From positions 1-31,327 of the forward strand of contig DCUN01000134.1 in the NCBI GenBank assembly GCA_002327225.1: 31,327 nt of DNA, written 5' to 3'. This document shows positions 21,892-31,327 of this stretch, in pieces (the stretch's first letter is position 1; each line of letters begins with the position of its first letter). The DNA comes from Desulfobulbaceae bacterium UBA2213. GTDB lineage: Bacteria > Desulfobacterota > Desulfobulbia > Desulfobulbales > Desulfocapsaceae. A model generated the notes under the pieces. The model saw only the letters and a program-made list of their open reading frames with translations, was not told the origin of the DNA and did not search any database. Position numbers and translations under genes: made by a program.

Positions 21892-24800
21892 TCACCATCG
21901 ATATATCAAGGATAAAGAGATATCCTTTCGGAGCACCTGACCACCCTGAATTATATCGAAACTACTACTTAATAAGAAATGACGGCTCATTTCAAGAAAA
22001 ATATCGCCACCAAAGGTCTGATTGTCATAGCCACCATCTTCGTAGCCAAAGGTATAGTCAAGGGTGTAGAAACTTGGAGCGCTCCGCCCCAGAACATCTG
22101 CGGCCAACTGGTGCTCAAAATGGACAGAGACAAAATTCTGCCAATATTCTTTGGGACTCCAGTAGGGATGATCACCAGGGACGAACCCACTTGCATAGGT
22201 GAAATCCCGCCCCATGTTGGTATCAGCGTTATGCAGTAATTCCTGACCATAGGTGATCTGAAGCAGTGTCGGTTCACTGTGAAGGATATAGGTCGCCCAG
22301 ACATGGTACCGATTCTGATGATTGGCGTCACTATACTCCCTGAACAGATATTCCCCACCGCAAAACAGTCGGGGCAGAATGTCCAACCTGAGACCACCTT
22401 CCAGATCCCGTTTGCTGATCCCCTCTCCCAGGGCCTGAACAGTATCATCCACTACATCCTGACTCAGCTGGACAAAACCATGCAGATCGTCCCCTATACG
22501 GCCACGCAGCTCAAGGTGATAGAGGGGAGTGACGTCTGAACGAGCCGGGCCATCTCGCTCTTCAGGTTTAATGCCGCCGGTTTTATCCGCCCCGATCCTG
22601 GTAATAATATCAAAATTATACCCTGGATAAAAAGAATATGTTGCCAGAAACCTGTTCCGCCACAAGGCCTGATCCGTATCCTCGGCAATCGCATGAATGG
22701 TATTCCAGCTGACATCCAGCTCCTGACGAAGATTAGGCAGCATCCAGGCACTGACCCCACCCCGTGACTGCTGGACATCCAGATAGCCATCGCGTCCACT
22801 GAGAGAGGAATATCCGGAATCAATCATCACCCTGGGTTTTCTCTTCAGACTGTTGCGCTGGACAACTTCGGCAAGATCAGGATAGTCAGGATTTTCCCGT
22901 TCAATCTCTTCATAGATCAGCGCCTCCTTCCCCAGAATTCCAAGACGACTGTAGATCCCGGCGAGATCAAAAAGAGACTCATGAGAGGGATTCCTTGCAA
23001 CTACCTCCTGATACTCTTTCATGGCCTGATAATAATCACCCTGCGCCAACGCCCTCCTGGCAGAAAGCTCTCTGACCACCAGTTGCTGCCAGCGATAGTC
23101 CGCGTAAAGATCAGCTCCAATCCTGCCTGCAGGAAGTCCACGCTGGGTCATGACAAATGCTGGATCCATAACCACAGTCAGACGATCCGGTTCCGCCGGT
23201 TGAGTAAAGGTGATCACATTCCAGAAGGTTTTGTCCGGAGGTGGTAAGACAAGTTCTATCTGCTTCTCTACTATTTTTTGAGTAAAAATCATCTCCACAG
23301 AGGGCTGCAACAAGGCATCATATACGGCAACAGCTGCCACCCATTGCCGGTCAGCCCACAGGGTCCGGGCCAGAATAAGCTTCTGCCAAACCGCTAAATG
23401 ACTGGTGTCAAAAAAAGTCATAAACTCTTGGCCAATGACCTTCTGCCTTGCGGGAAGCAGTTTTTCAATGATCTGCGAAAATGATGCCTGCTTGAACTCT
23501 GTTTCCAGTAATTGCCGAGCAAAACTAATTTCTCCTGGATAGTCAGTAATAAGAGACTGAAGAGAGGTCAAGGCTGCATCCTGCGCCCCCTGCTGCCGCA
23601 GGATATCTGCCATGAGCTTCCTCGCTCCCACTGACTCAGGCACGTCCTTCAATGCCATCCGCACATGCCTGAGGGCTGCCTCAATGGCGCCATATTTCCT
23701 TTCTAACCGGGCTGCCTGCATCAAGCCGATAAAATTATTGCCGTGGTTATTCGTAAGCACTCCCTCAACCATGCCGGCAAGGTTTTTGCCTGACGGAGCA
23801 TCTGACTGTGCTGCATCAAGCTGCTGTCCAAGGATCAAAGGTTCCAGCTCCAGAGGATGTTCGTTAAGGATCTCCGCTATCAGCTCCTGACCTTTACCGT
23901 ATTGTTTATTCTGCAGATAGAAATGGGAAAGCACAAGACCCGCCTGTTTCTTCATTCCACTCTCTTGCGGGCAATGCTGGAGAAGAAATGCCTGATATTC
24001 TCTGACACTGTCGATAGCATTACCAAGTTTTCCTGCCGCGGCCAGCACCCTTGACCGGAGCAAGGTCAGATCCTTTCCGTCATCGCCGCAGCTTAGGGGA
24101 ACAACAGAATATCCTGGTTGTTCAGACAACAGCAACAACCAGCTCCTGGCCAGGTCAGGTTCCTTGCTCTCCAGGGAGAATTCAACCAATTTGTAAAGGA
24201 CAGATTCAATCGCCTCGCCATCTACCAGCATCTGCCGTAAGAGTTGTTCGGCCTCGAAGGTGCCCCCCTCACTGTACAGGGCATCAGCGAGCAGCAGACG
24301 CGTCTCGGCAATAAATCCCTGCCCGCCCTGATCCGCCTTGATCAATTGTTGACATACTGACTTGGCGTGGCTTGCCAGGCCGTTTGCCAGTAAGACCCGG
24401 GCATACTGCAGATCAATGTTCAGCCGCTCCAAGTCAGATTTTGCATCCCGGCGCAGCTGTTCATAGTGATCCTGATGCTGATTGATCAGGCCGAGCTGTG
24501 CCGATAAGTCCAGACAACGAAGGCGAATGGATTTGTCGCCTGGCTTCGCTTCCAGATAGCGGTTATACCAGATCAATGCCTGCCCCGGGACTCCCCGCTG
24601 ATCAATAAGCCGGGCGCGGGACAGCAAGTATCTAGGCTCCATCTGCGCATCCTGGGGCAATAAACCCAGAAAACGCTCTACCTTGTCCATATCGTTCTGC
24701 TCAAGAAACAACTCGGCAAGGCGGAGAATAGCATCTCTGTTCCCTGGATCATGCTGTTGGATGATGCCAAGCACCTCACGCAGTTCTTTGCTGTTCCCAC

Positions 24801-26004
24801 GTTTCTCAAGGACTTCGACCATAACGGAATAAATTGCCAGCCGGTTCGGGGTAATCCTCACAAGCTCATTCCACAAAGGTAAGGCGCCAACAGACGCCAT
24901 CCTTGCCACCAGATCATGCGCTAATCTGGTCTGTATCCTGGCTATCTCCTGGGCAACATCCTGATTCCCGGGATGACGCTGGAAATACTCTTCATAATAC
25001 GACAGCGCCCTGTCTGGCTGCTCCATATCATAAAGATAAATAGCACCGATCTGTAAAAGACGTGTATCGCGTCGTTCATCATGGGCCAGTAAAATCAGAA
25101 GGTGGGGTAACGCCGCCTCTTTTTCCCCCCGGGAAAGTAAATAATCGACCATTTTATTCTGAAACGGCAGATACTCCGGATAACGCAGCAGATATTTTTC
25201 CCAGCAAAATATCGCCATCGATTCTTTACCCGATTGTTCAAAGACTTCAGCTGCTTCAAGCAGAACCTTATCCTCCACCTTATCTTGAGCAACCAGTTTT
25301 TCATAGTAAGGCAAAGCCCTGTCTCGTTTTCCCGATTGGACAGCATGGAGTGCCAGTTGATGAAGCAGCAGACTATCTTCTGGCCGATACTTTATAAGTT
25401 GCTCCATAAGCGGATAAACCGCCTCATTCCTCCCCTGTCCACGTAATGCGGCGACAAGACCAGTCAGTGCCTCTACTGTTTGTGGTCGCTCTTCCTCCAG
25501 AGCAGGAATGGAACTCTTCTGATAAACAAGGCTATAATAGGAGGAGGCCCTGGCATATTCTTTCTTCTTCAAGGCGACCAGGCCAGCGCTCAACAGATAT
25601 TCAGTGCGCCCAGGATCTCCTTCCAGAAGATCTTCCAGAAGAGCCGAGGCCTGATCCCAATCAGACAGGGTGATAAGCAGCAGGCAATATTCCCACGAAG
25701 CCTCTTCAATGTTTTTTTTTAAAGATAACAGCCGGGAATAGGAGCTGGCTGCCTCGACATATTTCTCCTGTCGTGTCAGTTCACGGGCCTCATCCCAGAG
25801 AACCTTCCACTCAGGCTCTTTACTGGTGTCACTGATAACAACATCACGTTCAGGGATAATGGAAGCAGGAGTTGCAGATAAGACGGAAGGAATAAACAGA
25901 AAAAAACAACAAATGGCAGTGATCGGCCAGAAGATAAACCACCTATGATCCGTTATTTGGAATTCAACAGTCGTCAGGGAATCAAGGGAAAAGTCATTCA
26001 CCAT
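21892..26004 (-). CDS. Large TPR protein with C-terminal outer-membrane beta-barrel-like domain
   Basis: The product has 1370 residues. An unusually long N-region precedes a hydrophobic signal (FIFWPITAICCFFLFIPSVLSA, about residues 24-45). Residues about 60-1060 are a helical array of tetratricopeptide-type repeats (for example ALPYYEKLVAQ, ALSYYEEYFQRHPGNQDV, ALIWYNRYLEAKPGDKS, AMKEYQEVVARNPSHES). The last roughly 300 residues alternate polar and aromatic residues and end in SLSLIYRW, an outer-membrane barrel signature. The architecture resembles PelB/BcsC-type polysaccharide exporters and the NfrA C-terminal domain; the substrate is unknown. The ATG at 26004 has GGAG about 8 nt upstream. 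It lies 75 nt after a DegT-type aminotransferase gene. Confidence 0.75.
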   Translation of the reverse strand: MVNDFSLDSLTTVEFQITDHRWFIFWPITAICCFFLFIPSVLSATPASIIPERDVVISDTSKEPEWKVLWDEARELTRQEKYVEAASSYSRLLSLKKNIEEASWEYCLLLITLSDWDQASALLEDLLEGDPGRTEYLLSAGLVALKKKEYARASSYYSLVYQKSSIPALEEERPQTVEALTGLVAALRGQGRNEAVYPLMEQLIKYRPEDSLLLHQLALHAVQSGKRDRALPYYEKLVAQDKVEDKVLLEAAEVFEQSGKESMAIFCWEKYLLRYPEYLPFQNKMVDYLLSRGEKEAALPHLLILLAHDERRDTRLLQIGAIYLYDMEQPDRALSYYEEYFQRHPGNQDVAQEIARIQTRLAHDLVARMASVGALPLWNELVRITPNRLAIYSVMVEVLEKRGNSKELREVLGIIQQHDPGNRDAILRLAELFLEQNDMDKVERFLGLLPQDAQMEPRYLLSRARLIDQRGVPGQALIWYNRYLEAKPGDKSIRLRCLDLSAQLGLINQHQDHYEQLRRDAKSDLERLNIDLQYARVLLANGLASHAKSVCQQLIKADQGGQGFIAETRLLLADALYSEGGTFEAEQLLRQMLVDGEAIESVLYKLVEFSLESKEPDLARSWLLLLSEQPGYSVVPLSCGDDGKDLTLLRSRVLAAAGKLGNAIDSVREYQAFLLQHCPQESGMKKQAGLVLSHFYLQNKQYGKGQELIAEILNEHPLELEPLILGQQLDAAQSDAPSGKNLAGMVEGVLTNNHGNNFIGLMQAARLERKYGAIEAALRHVRMALKDVPESVGARKLMADILRQQGAQDAALTSLQSLITDYPGEISFARQLLETEFKQASFSQIIEKLLPARQKVIGQEFMTFFDTSHLAVWQKLILARTLWADRQWVAAVAVYDALLQPSVEMIFTQKIVEKQIELVLPPPDKTFWNVITFTQPAEPDRLTVVMDPAFVMTQRGLPAGRIGADLYADYRWQQLVVRELSARRALAQGDYYQAMKEYQEVVARNPSHESLFDLAGIYSRLGILGKEALIYEEIERENPDYPDLAEVVQRNSLKRKPRVMIDSGYSSLSGRDGYLDVQQSRGGVSAWMLPNLRQELDVSWNTIHAIAEDTDQALWRNRFLATYSFYPGYNFDIITRIGADKTGGIKPEERDGPARSDVTPLYHLELRGRIGDDLHGFVQLSQDVVDDTVQALGEGISKRDLEGGLRLDILPRLFCGGEYLFREYSDANHQNRYHVWATYILHSEPTLLQITYGQELLHNADTNMGRDFTYASGFVPGDHPYWSPKEYWQNFVSVHFEHQLAADVLGRSAPSFYTLDYTFGYEDGGYDNQTFGGDIFLEMSRHFLLSSSFDIIQGGQVLRKDISLSLIYRW

Positions 26005-26079
26005 CAAAGAAGCTCCATGGCAGAGACATTTCTTATAGCATATTGCATGAAAGGAGGGAGAATCACGTGGGCAAGAGAC

Positions 26080-27285
26080 TTACTTTCGATAAAATTCTGC
26101 TATCTTCTCGACCACATACGTCTGCATATCCGCAGTCAGTTCCGGGTAAATTGGCAAGGCAAGAGTCTCGGCGGCAGCCTTCTCAGCCTGAGGGAACGAC
26201 AGAAGTGGAAAGTTTGCCCCCAGGCATTTCTGCTGATGCAGGGCCAGAGGATAATAAACCTCACAGCCGATATCCTGGGAGCGCAGCCAGTCCATCAAGG
26301 CATCACGCCGGGTGACCCGCAAAACATACTGATTATAGATATGAAAATTATCGCCAGCGCCGTTCATGGTACCCTCAGCCTGTTTTTTCGTCAGATACAC
26401 AGCCTGTGGCAAGACAAGAAAATCATCCTGGACAAGATCGGTCTCAGCAAAGAGCCTGTTATAACGGCCGGCATTTTCACGCCTGGCCCGATGCCACTGA
26501 TCGAGATGGGCAAGTTTGATCCGCAGCACTGCGGCCTGAATAGGATCAAGACGAAAATTCCCACCCACCTGGCCATGATAATATTTGGGCGATGCCCCAT
26601 GATTAAGCAGGATCCGGATCTTCTCGGCATAGGCGCTATCGTGGGTCACCACCATCCCGCCATCACCTATGCCACCAAGATTTTTACTGGGAAAAAAAGA
26701 GAAACATCCGGCAAGTCCCATGGATCCCGCTTTCTTCCATTGGACATTCGACCCGCCTCTCTCACCATTCATCGGACACTCAGCGCCAATGGCCTGAGCC
26801 GCATCTTCAATTACCGGTAAGTCATACTGTTTGGCTAGCTTCATGATAGCTGCCATATCCGCACATTGTCCGTAAAGGTGTACCGGCAGAATAGCCTTTA
26901 TTTTTTTTTCATGATCACGTGACAGGGCCTCTTCCATGGCAATGGGATCGATATTAAACGAGACAGGATCAATGTCTACAAAAACAGGGGTGGCCCCTAG
27001 CCTAAGCACAACCCCCATGGTGGCAAAAAAGGAATAAGGTGTGGTCAAAACCTGGTCACCAGGCCCGACACCTAAGGCCATTAAAGAGACGAGCAGGGCA
27101 TCGGTGCCGCTGGAAACCCCCACCCCGTTTTCCACACCACAATAGTCTGCAACCTCCTGTTCAAGCGAGGCAACTTCAGGTCCAAGGATATACGTCGTTG
27201 AATCTATAACCCTGGTTACGGCCTGCAGAATATCTTCCCGAAGAGAAGTCAATTGCTGCTTGAGGTCGAGTAAAGGTACTTTCAT
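26080..27285 (-). CDS. DegT/DnrJ/EryC1/StrS-family PLP aminotransferase
   Basis: The 401-residue sugar aminotransferase-like enzyme has the PLP Lys201 in FFPSKNLGGIGDGG, Asp161 in VIEDAAQAIGAE, SSGTDALLVSLMALGVGPGD near the N-terminus, and LPVHLYGQCADM. The family aminates nucleotide-linked keto-sugars for surface polysaccharides. The C-terminal part is standard except for an insertion around residues 300-325. Its placement ahead of an exporter-like TPR/barrel protein hints at an envelope-glycan role. Upstream lies a copy of the 106-bp repeat. Confidence 0.88.
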   Translation of the reverse strand: MKVPLLDLKQQLTSLREDILQAVTRVIDSTTYILGPEVASLEQEVADYCGVENGVGVSSGTDALLVSLMALGVGPGDQVLTTPYSFFATMGVVLRLGATPVFVDIDPVSFNIDPIAMEEALSRDHEKKIKAILPVHLYGQCADMAAIMKLAKQYDLPVIEDAAQAIGAECPMNGERGGSNVQWKKAGSMGLAGCFSFFPSKNLGGIGDGGMVVTHDSAYAEKIRILLNHGASPKYYHGQVGGNFRLDPIQAAVLRIKLAHLDQWHRARRENAGRYNRLFAETDLVQDDFLVLPQAVYLTKKQAEGTMNGAGDNFHIYNQYVLRVTRRDALMDWLRSQDIGCEVYYPLALHQQKCLGANFPLLSFPQAEKAAAETLALPIYPELTADMQTYVVEKIAEFYRK

Positions 27286-27311
27286 TATTCAAATCTTAAT
27301 GTAATGGAATT

Positions 27312-27418
27312 TTAGGGGCCGTTAAGAAATAAACCACGACTACTTTATCTATTTCTTTATGGCCCCTTATGCCGTTAATAACATTGAAATGTAGTTGTTG
27401 TTTTTGAACGACGGCTTA
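27312..27418 (+). repeat. 106-107-bp structured intergenic element, copy C
   Basis: It starts TTAGGGGCCGTTAAGAAATA, has the core GGCCCCTTATGCCGTTAATA and ends AACGACGGCTTA. The inner arms AACCACGACTACTTT and GTAGTTGTTGTTTT pair with G-U allowances but differ from the arms of copy A, so structure rather than sequence is kept. It lies between the rpoH stop and the degT-type start. Confidence 0.75.
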
Positions 27419-27459
27419 TTTCTCAGAGAGAAAGGACAGCTGGCATCCGCCGGAAACAG

Positions 27460-28479
27460 TTATCTATCAGAACCGCCTTGAATTACCATGTCTTCTCCGT
27501 CGAAAAAATCCTTAATATCCGGCATTTCCGTCTCAAAAAATTTCTTCATTTTTTTCAGCAGATTCACTTCAATCTGCCTGACCCTTTCCCGGGATATATC
27601 AAATTTATCAGCTATATTCTGCAGGGTAAGAGGTTCATCAGTAAGGAGACGCTCTTCCAGAATCATCGTCTCTTTGGCATTGAGATTTTTCTTCAAGATC
27701 AGAAGCATCTCGGCAAGCTTCGCCTTCATCTGACTGCCGGCCACCATATCCTCAATCCCCGGCCCATCACTTGGCAGAAAACTTTTCTGTTCATCTTCCG
27801 AATCCGCGCGAACGGGACTTTCAAGAGAGACGTCACTGCCCCCCATGCGCTGACTCATCTCAATCACTTCACTTTCCTTGACATTCAAGCGCTGGGCAAG
27901 CAATTTTGTCTCTGCCTGAAACCCCTGCGACTCAAGGAGTTTCCTTTCCTTATTCAAACTAAAAAAAAGCTTGCGCTGGGCCTGGGTAGTACCGATCTTG
28001 ACCAGACGCCAGTTATCCATAATAAATTTGAGAATATAGGCCCGAATCCAGTAGGCAGCATAATAGGAAAATTTAACCCCGCGATAAGGATCAAATTTCC
28101 TGGTGGCCTGTACAAGACCCACATTTCCTTCCTGAATAAGATCCATAAAGTTCTGCATCCAATACTTCTGGAAATCCATAGCCACCTTGACCACCAGGCG
28201 CAGATTGGAAGAGACCAACCTGTAGGCGGCATCCTGATCACCATCTTCACGGAACTTGATCGCCAACTCATCCGCCTCTTCCCTCGTCAAAAGTTCATAT
28301 TGACTGATCTCCTGCAGATAGCGATGCAGGGCGGGATTACTCAGGGCAGGAAGATTTTCCTCATTGGAAAGGGAGACAAGGGGATGCTCATACTGATCGG
28401 TTTCCTCGCGGTCAGCTTCAGTCACATCCGGCAGCTCAGATGAATCGGAGCTATCAATTATTTTTTTTTTGGCGGTCAT
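27460..28479 (-). CDS. rpoH: RNA polymerase sigma-32 factor RpoH
   Basis: The 339-residue sigma factor has region 2 (SSNLRLVVKVAMDFQKY, MDLIQEGNVGLVQATRKFDPYRGVKFSYYAAYWIRAYI), the RpoH-box-like GTTQAQRKLFFSLNKER, and region 4 ending in the helix-turn-helix LQNIADKFDISRERVRQIEVNLLKKMKK. The acidic N-terminal extension (about 45 residues) is longer than in E. coli RpoH. Heat-shock control is inferred from the family. The ATG has no clear Shine-Dalgarno. Confidence 0.85.
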   Translation of the reverse strand: MTAKKKIIDSSDSSELPDVTEADREETDQYEHPLVSLSNEENLPALSNPALHRYLQEISQYELLTREEADELAIKFREDGDQDAAYRLVSSNLRLVVKVAMDFQKYWMQNFMDLIQEGNVGLVQATRKFDPYRGVKFSYYAAYWIRAYILKFIMDNWRLVKIGTTQAQRKLFFSLNKERKLLESQGFQAETKLLAQRLNVKESEVIEMSQRMGGSDVSLESPVRADSEDEQKSFLPSDGPGIEDMVAGSQMKAKLAEMLLILKKNLNAKETMILEERLLTDEPLTLQNIADKFDISRERVRQIEVNLLKKMKKFFETEMPDIKDFFDGEDMVIQGGSDR

Positions 28480-28733
28480 AGAAGGATTCTGTTTATCGGG
28501 ACAACATCAATTATAGAAACTTTTTATTATTACCCCAGTTCTATCAAAGTGCAATCATTATATCTCATCTGAAAGGGCCGCACAGCATGCCATGCTTTCC
28601 ATTCAAGCCACTTATCAGCAGGAAATAAAGGAAAAATTCTATTTTCATCTTGATCCTTTTATGCTACAAGTCTATTTCTTCAAAATCGTTTATTTGTTCT
28701 TTTTTAGTATTCCATAAAATTTCCCTACAAGCA

Positions 28734-30530
28734 ATGAAACACATACGAAACTTCTCCATCATCGCCCACATTGATCATGGCAAGTCAACTCTGGCCGACC
28801 GCATGATCCAGCTCTGCAATCAGGTTACGGTTCGCGAATTTAAAGACCAGATGCTCGACAATATGGACATCGAACGCGAACGCGGCATCACCATCAAAAG
28901 CCAGACCATCTGCTTGCCCTATACCGCTCAAGACGGAAAAAACTATGAGCTGAATCTGGTTGACACCCCCGGCCATGTTGACTTCAGCTATGAAGTCTCG
29001 CGCGCCCTCAGCTCTTGCGAAGGCGCTCTGCTCCTCGTTGATGCAGCTCAGGGGGTCCAGGCCCAGACTCTGGCCAATCTGTATCTTGCCATGGAAAATA
29101 ATCTGGAGATCATCCCGGTTATCAACAAAATTGATCTCCAGTCAGCAGAGCCGGAGAAAGTTGCCGAACAGATCGAGGATGACTTGGGACTAGACGGTGA
29201 CCATATCCAGCTTTGTTCCGCAAAAACTGGAAAGGGTGTCGATGAGATCCTTGAAGCCATCGTCAAATTCCTCCCCCCACCCCAGGGTGATCCTGCCGGA
29301 GAACTCCAGGCCCTTATTTTTGACGCCCATTATGATGCCTTCAGGGGTACTATCATCTCCTGCCGTATCATCAACGGCACTATCAAGGCAGGGGAGATGA
29401 TAAAGTTCATGTCCAATAATGCCACCTACAAGGTCGAGGAGGTAGGTCTGTTTAGAGGGGGCAGCAAGGAGGCACAAAAACAACTCTCCGCCGGGCAGAT
29501 TGGGTATATCCTGGCCGGGATCAAAACCGTCAGCGATACCCGGCCAGGCGATACCATCACCCATAAAGACAGACCATGCGCCCAGGCCCTCGCCGGTTTC
29601 AAACCGGTTCAGCAGGTAGTCTTCTCCTCTATCTACCCAATTTCCACCGATGACTATGAAAATCTGGCCACCGCCATTGAAAAACTACAGCTCAATGACG
29701 CGGCCCTGACCTTTCAAAAAGACTCTTCAGTGGCCCTTGGCTTTGGCTTTCGTTGCGGCTTTCTCGGCCTTCTCCACCTGGAAGTCATACAGGAGCGGCT
29801 GGAACGTGAATTTGATATCTCACTCATTCTGACCGTCCCCTCGGTCAAATATAACTTCTATCTCAACGACGACAGCATGGTGGAAGTTGACAACCCCGCC
29901 CATTTTCCGGATCCGGCCAAGGTCAGCCGGGTAGAGGAACCCTATATCAAGGCCACCATCCTCATGCCTGAGAAATATATGGGGGTGGTGATGGCGCTAT
30001 GCATGGAGCGACGCGGCGAAAACACCCATTACCATTATCCAATGCCTGGCAGAATAGAGCTCACCTGTGAACTGCCGCTGGCGGAAGTGATCTATGATTT
30101 CTACGACAAATTAAAATCAGCCACCCAAGGGTATGGCTCCTTTGACTACTCGCTCTATGATTATCGCAAGAGTGATCTCGTCAAACTGGACATCCTGGTC
30201 AACGGTGAACTGGTGGATGCTTTATCCCAGCTGGTCCATCGCGTCAATTCAAGGGCCCGCGGCCTGCATGCCTGTGAACAGCTCCAGCATGAAATCCCGA
30301 GACAGATGTTCAAGATCGCCATCCAGGCCGCTATTGGCGGAACCATTGTCGCCCGGACAACGATCTCGGCGCTGCGAAAGGATGTTATCGCCAAATGTTA
30401 TGGCGGTGACATCTCCAGGAAACGGAAACTCCTGGAGAAACAAAAGGCGGGCAAGAAAAGAATGAAGACCGTGGGCAATGTTGAGATCCCCCAGAGTGCC
30501 TTCTTAGCGGTACTCAAGTCTGAGCAATAA
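28734..30530 (+). CDS. lepA: Elongation factor 4 (LepA)
   Basis: The 598-residue ribosomal GTPase is the usual length. G motifs are AHIDHGKST (residues 11-19), DTPGHVDFSYEVSRA and NKIDLQSA. The EF4-specific C-terminal domain is recognisable (GYGSFDYSLYDYRKSDLVKLD, CYGGDISRKRKLLEKQKAGKKRMK). I choose the ATG at 28734, giving MKHIRNFSIIAHIDHG; the frame is open 84 nt further upstream but that part is not conserved-looking. The start has no evident Shine-Dalgarno. It is divergent from rpoH. Confidence 0.95.
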   Translation: MKHIRNFSIIAHIDHGKSTLADRMIQLCNQVTVREFKDQMLDNMDIERERGITIKSQTICLPYTAQDGKNYELNLVDTPGHVDFSYEVSRALSSCEGALLLVDAAQGVQAQTLANLYLAMENNLEIIPVINKIDLQSAEPEKVAEQIEDDLGLDGDHIQLCSAKTGKGVDEILEAIVKFLPPPQGDPAGELQALIFDAHYDAFRGTIISCRIINGTIKAGEMIKFMSNNATYKVEEVGLFRGGSKEAQKQLSAGQIGYILAGIKTVSDTRPGDTITHKDRPCAQALAGFKPVQQVVFSSIYPISTDDYENLATAIEKLQLNDAALTFQKDSSVALGFGFRCGFLGLLHLEVIQERLEREFDISLILTVPSVKYNFYLNDDSMVEVDNPAHFPDPAKVSRVEEPYIKATILMPEKYMGVVMALCMERRGENTHYHYPMPGRIELTCELPLAEVIYDFYDKLKSATQGYGSFDYSLYDYRKSDLVKLDILVNGELVDALSQLVHRVNSRARGLHACEQLQHEIPRQMFKIAIQAAIGGTIVARTTISALRKDVIAKCYGGDISRKRKLLEKQKAGKKRMKTVGNVEIPQSAFLAVLKSEQ

Positions 30531-30550
30531 ATAAAGTCCGCCATGTTGCA

Positions 30551-30599
30551 AAAAAAAGGGGATGGATCAAGCTCGCCCAGCTTGTTCCATCCCCTTTTT
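30551..30599. terminator. Bidirectional rho-independent terminator between lepA and the two-CW gene
   Basis: GGGGATGGA and CAAGCT pair with AGCTTG and TCCATCCCC, flanked by A7 on the left and T5 on the right, between convergent genes. Confidence 0.92.
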
Positions 30600-30625
30600 C
30601 ATATCTATCAAACGTAAGCACCCTT

Positions 30626-30916
30626 CTACTTCTTTTCATTGTCCTTATCCTTAAGTTGAGGACATGTGCATGTAGAACGATCGAGCACATCAACCCCTTT
30701 CTGGGCCATGATACTCAGGATTTCTTCTCTACTAAATTTACCATCCTTCTGCCGGCTTACATAGACCAAACATTCTGTACAGATATGAAAAGAGTGGTCA
30801 TCCACTTCCTGAATAATCTCCCAGCACAATTTGGCCGATTGTTCTCTTGCCGGACATTTTTTGCCCTCATCACACTTCATGATCTCCCAGCATGGCCATT
30901 CAGAACGAAGTGACAT
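30626..30916 (-). CDS. Two-CW domain protein (small Cys-rich)
   Basis: The 96-residue protein carries the repeated Cys-Trp signature: CWEIMKCDEGKKCPA and LCWEIIQEVDDHSFHICTEC, plus a late CTCPQL. This pattern is known from small uncharacterised proteins of Desulfobacterota and relatives, and suggests metal or FeS binding. There is no signal peptide, and no function is established. It is convergent with lepA, sharing a terminator. Confidence 0.75.
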   Translation of the reverse strand: MSLRSEWPCWEIMKCDEGKKCPAREQSAKLCWEIIQEVDDHSFHICTECLVYVSRQKDGKFSREEILSIMAQKGVDVLDRSTCTCPQLKDKDNEKK

Positions 30917-30949
30917 GGTGTTTTTATCTCCTTACAACTCTCTGTATTC

Positions 30950-31055
30950 TTAGGAGCCGTTACGCAATAACCATTACATTGCTGATCATTTCGTTACAGC
31001 TCCTTATGCCGGTCACGAATTTTCAAGAGTATGGTTATTTTTAAACAACGGCTTA
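30950..31055 (+). repeat. 106-bp structured intergenic element, copy B
   Basis: It starts TTAGGAGCCGTTACGCAATA, has the core CAGCTCCTTATGCCGG and ends AAACAACGGCTTA. Inner arms AATAACCAT and ATGGTTATT pair perfectly. It lies between the engB stop and the two-CW start and has the same length as copy A. Confidence 0.75.
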
Positions 31056-31141
31056 TCATCTTGATGGTCGATGGGAAAAACTCCCCGTTGCACGAAGAGC
31101 ACGTACGTTTTTCTACCCCAATTTCACCAAAACAGCAAAAA

Positions 31142-31327
31142 CTAATTTACTCTAGAAAAAGAAGCAAGAGCCCTCTCAAGTTCGTCCTTTCCCTGCCCAG
31201 TCAAGGCCGAAAAGAGGATCCGCTGCCCGGGGTCAATAGCATGGCCGGCATCAAGAATCCTGGCATTCTTGCTCCTCTCGTTCCCTGACAATTTATCCAT
31301 CTTGGTATAGACCGGCAGAAAAGGAAT
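31142..31327 (-). CDS. engB: Ribosome biogenesis GTP-binding protein EngB/YsxC/YihA (C-terminal 61 residues)
   Basis: Only the C-terminus is inside the window. YTKMDKLSGNERSKN contains the G4 specificity motif (T/N-K-x-D) in the EngB-typical form, and RILFSALTGQGKDEL contains the G5 Ser-Ala. The frame is open to the window edge and stops at TAG (31144-31142). Confidence 0.85.
   Translation of the reverse strand: MPFLPVYTKMDKLSGNERSKNARILDAGHAIDPGQRILFSALTGQGKDELERALASFSRVN

Noticed and set aside
26080..27285. CRISPR, phage or transposase genes around the repeat elements
   Set aside because: No regularly spaced repeats, integrase or transposase motifs were seen anywhere in the window; the repeats are single intergenic copies.

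Overview
This window most likely comes from an anaerobic, sulfur-metabolising Desulfobacterota bacterium, probably of the Desulfobulbales type. That placement is inferred from protein resemblance and gene content, because no rRNA is present. The supporting content is an anaerobic-type cobalamin pathway with CbiG, a Tat-exported PsrA/PhsA-type molybdopterin oxidoreductase with an FeS partner, a rhodanese that appears to use selenocysteine, and a two-CW protein.

Layout. Positions 1-5582 (minus strand) hold a cobalamin operon read right to left: cbiG, cobJ/cbiH, cobC, cobU, cobT, cobS and a partial cobD. Several junctions overlap (TAATG, ATGA). The operon is interrupted by a 106-bp structured repeat between cobC and cobU, and by an AT-rich repeat just before cobT. 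Positions 5912-9294 (plus) hold an exported double SH3b protein, a prephenate dehydratase-ACT-prephenate dehydrogenase fusion, a tiny membrane peptide and a double zinc-ribbon protein. A tRNA-His(GTG) with its own promoter and terminator follows. Positions 9949-13617 (plus) hold a TorD-like chaperone, a molybdopterin oxidoreductase and a four-cluster ferredoxin. After a strong terminator and a near-consensus promoter comes the gene at 14036-15364, a lipoprotein with three rhodanese-like domains. Its reading frame is crossed by one UGA at a conserved Cys position, followed by a SECIS-like hairpin. ettA (ABC-F) completes this plus-strand run.

Positions 17328-20211 (minus) hold a purine/translation cluster: a purD-purE fusion, a tsaC/sua5-type gene and an orphan Hpt protein. 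A TetR/FadR-type regulator (plus) lies under a palindromic operator. Next come greA, a 1370-residue TPR/outer-membrane-barrel protein, a DegT-type aminotransferase and rpoH (all minus), then lepA (plus), a two-CW protein and the 3' end of engB (both minus).

Main signals. The first is the selenocysteine rhodanese beside the psrAB-like operon. The second is a possible small membrane selenopeptide at 8371-8562 with the same GGUC loop architecture. The third is a family of about 106-bp intergenic elements (3130-3235, 27312-27418, 30950-31055, plus decayed copies). Their inverted arms differ in sequence but keep pairing, and one copy supplies the stop codon of cobC.
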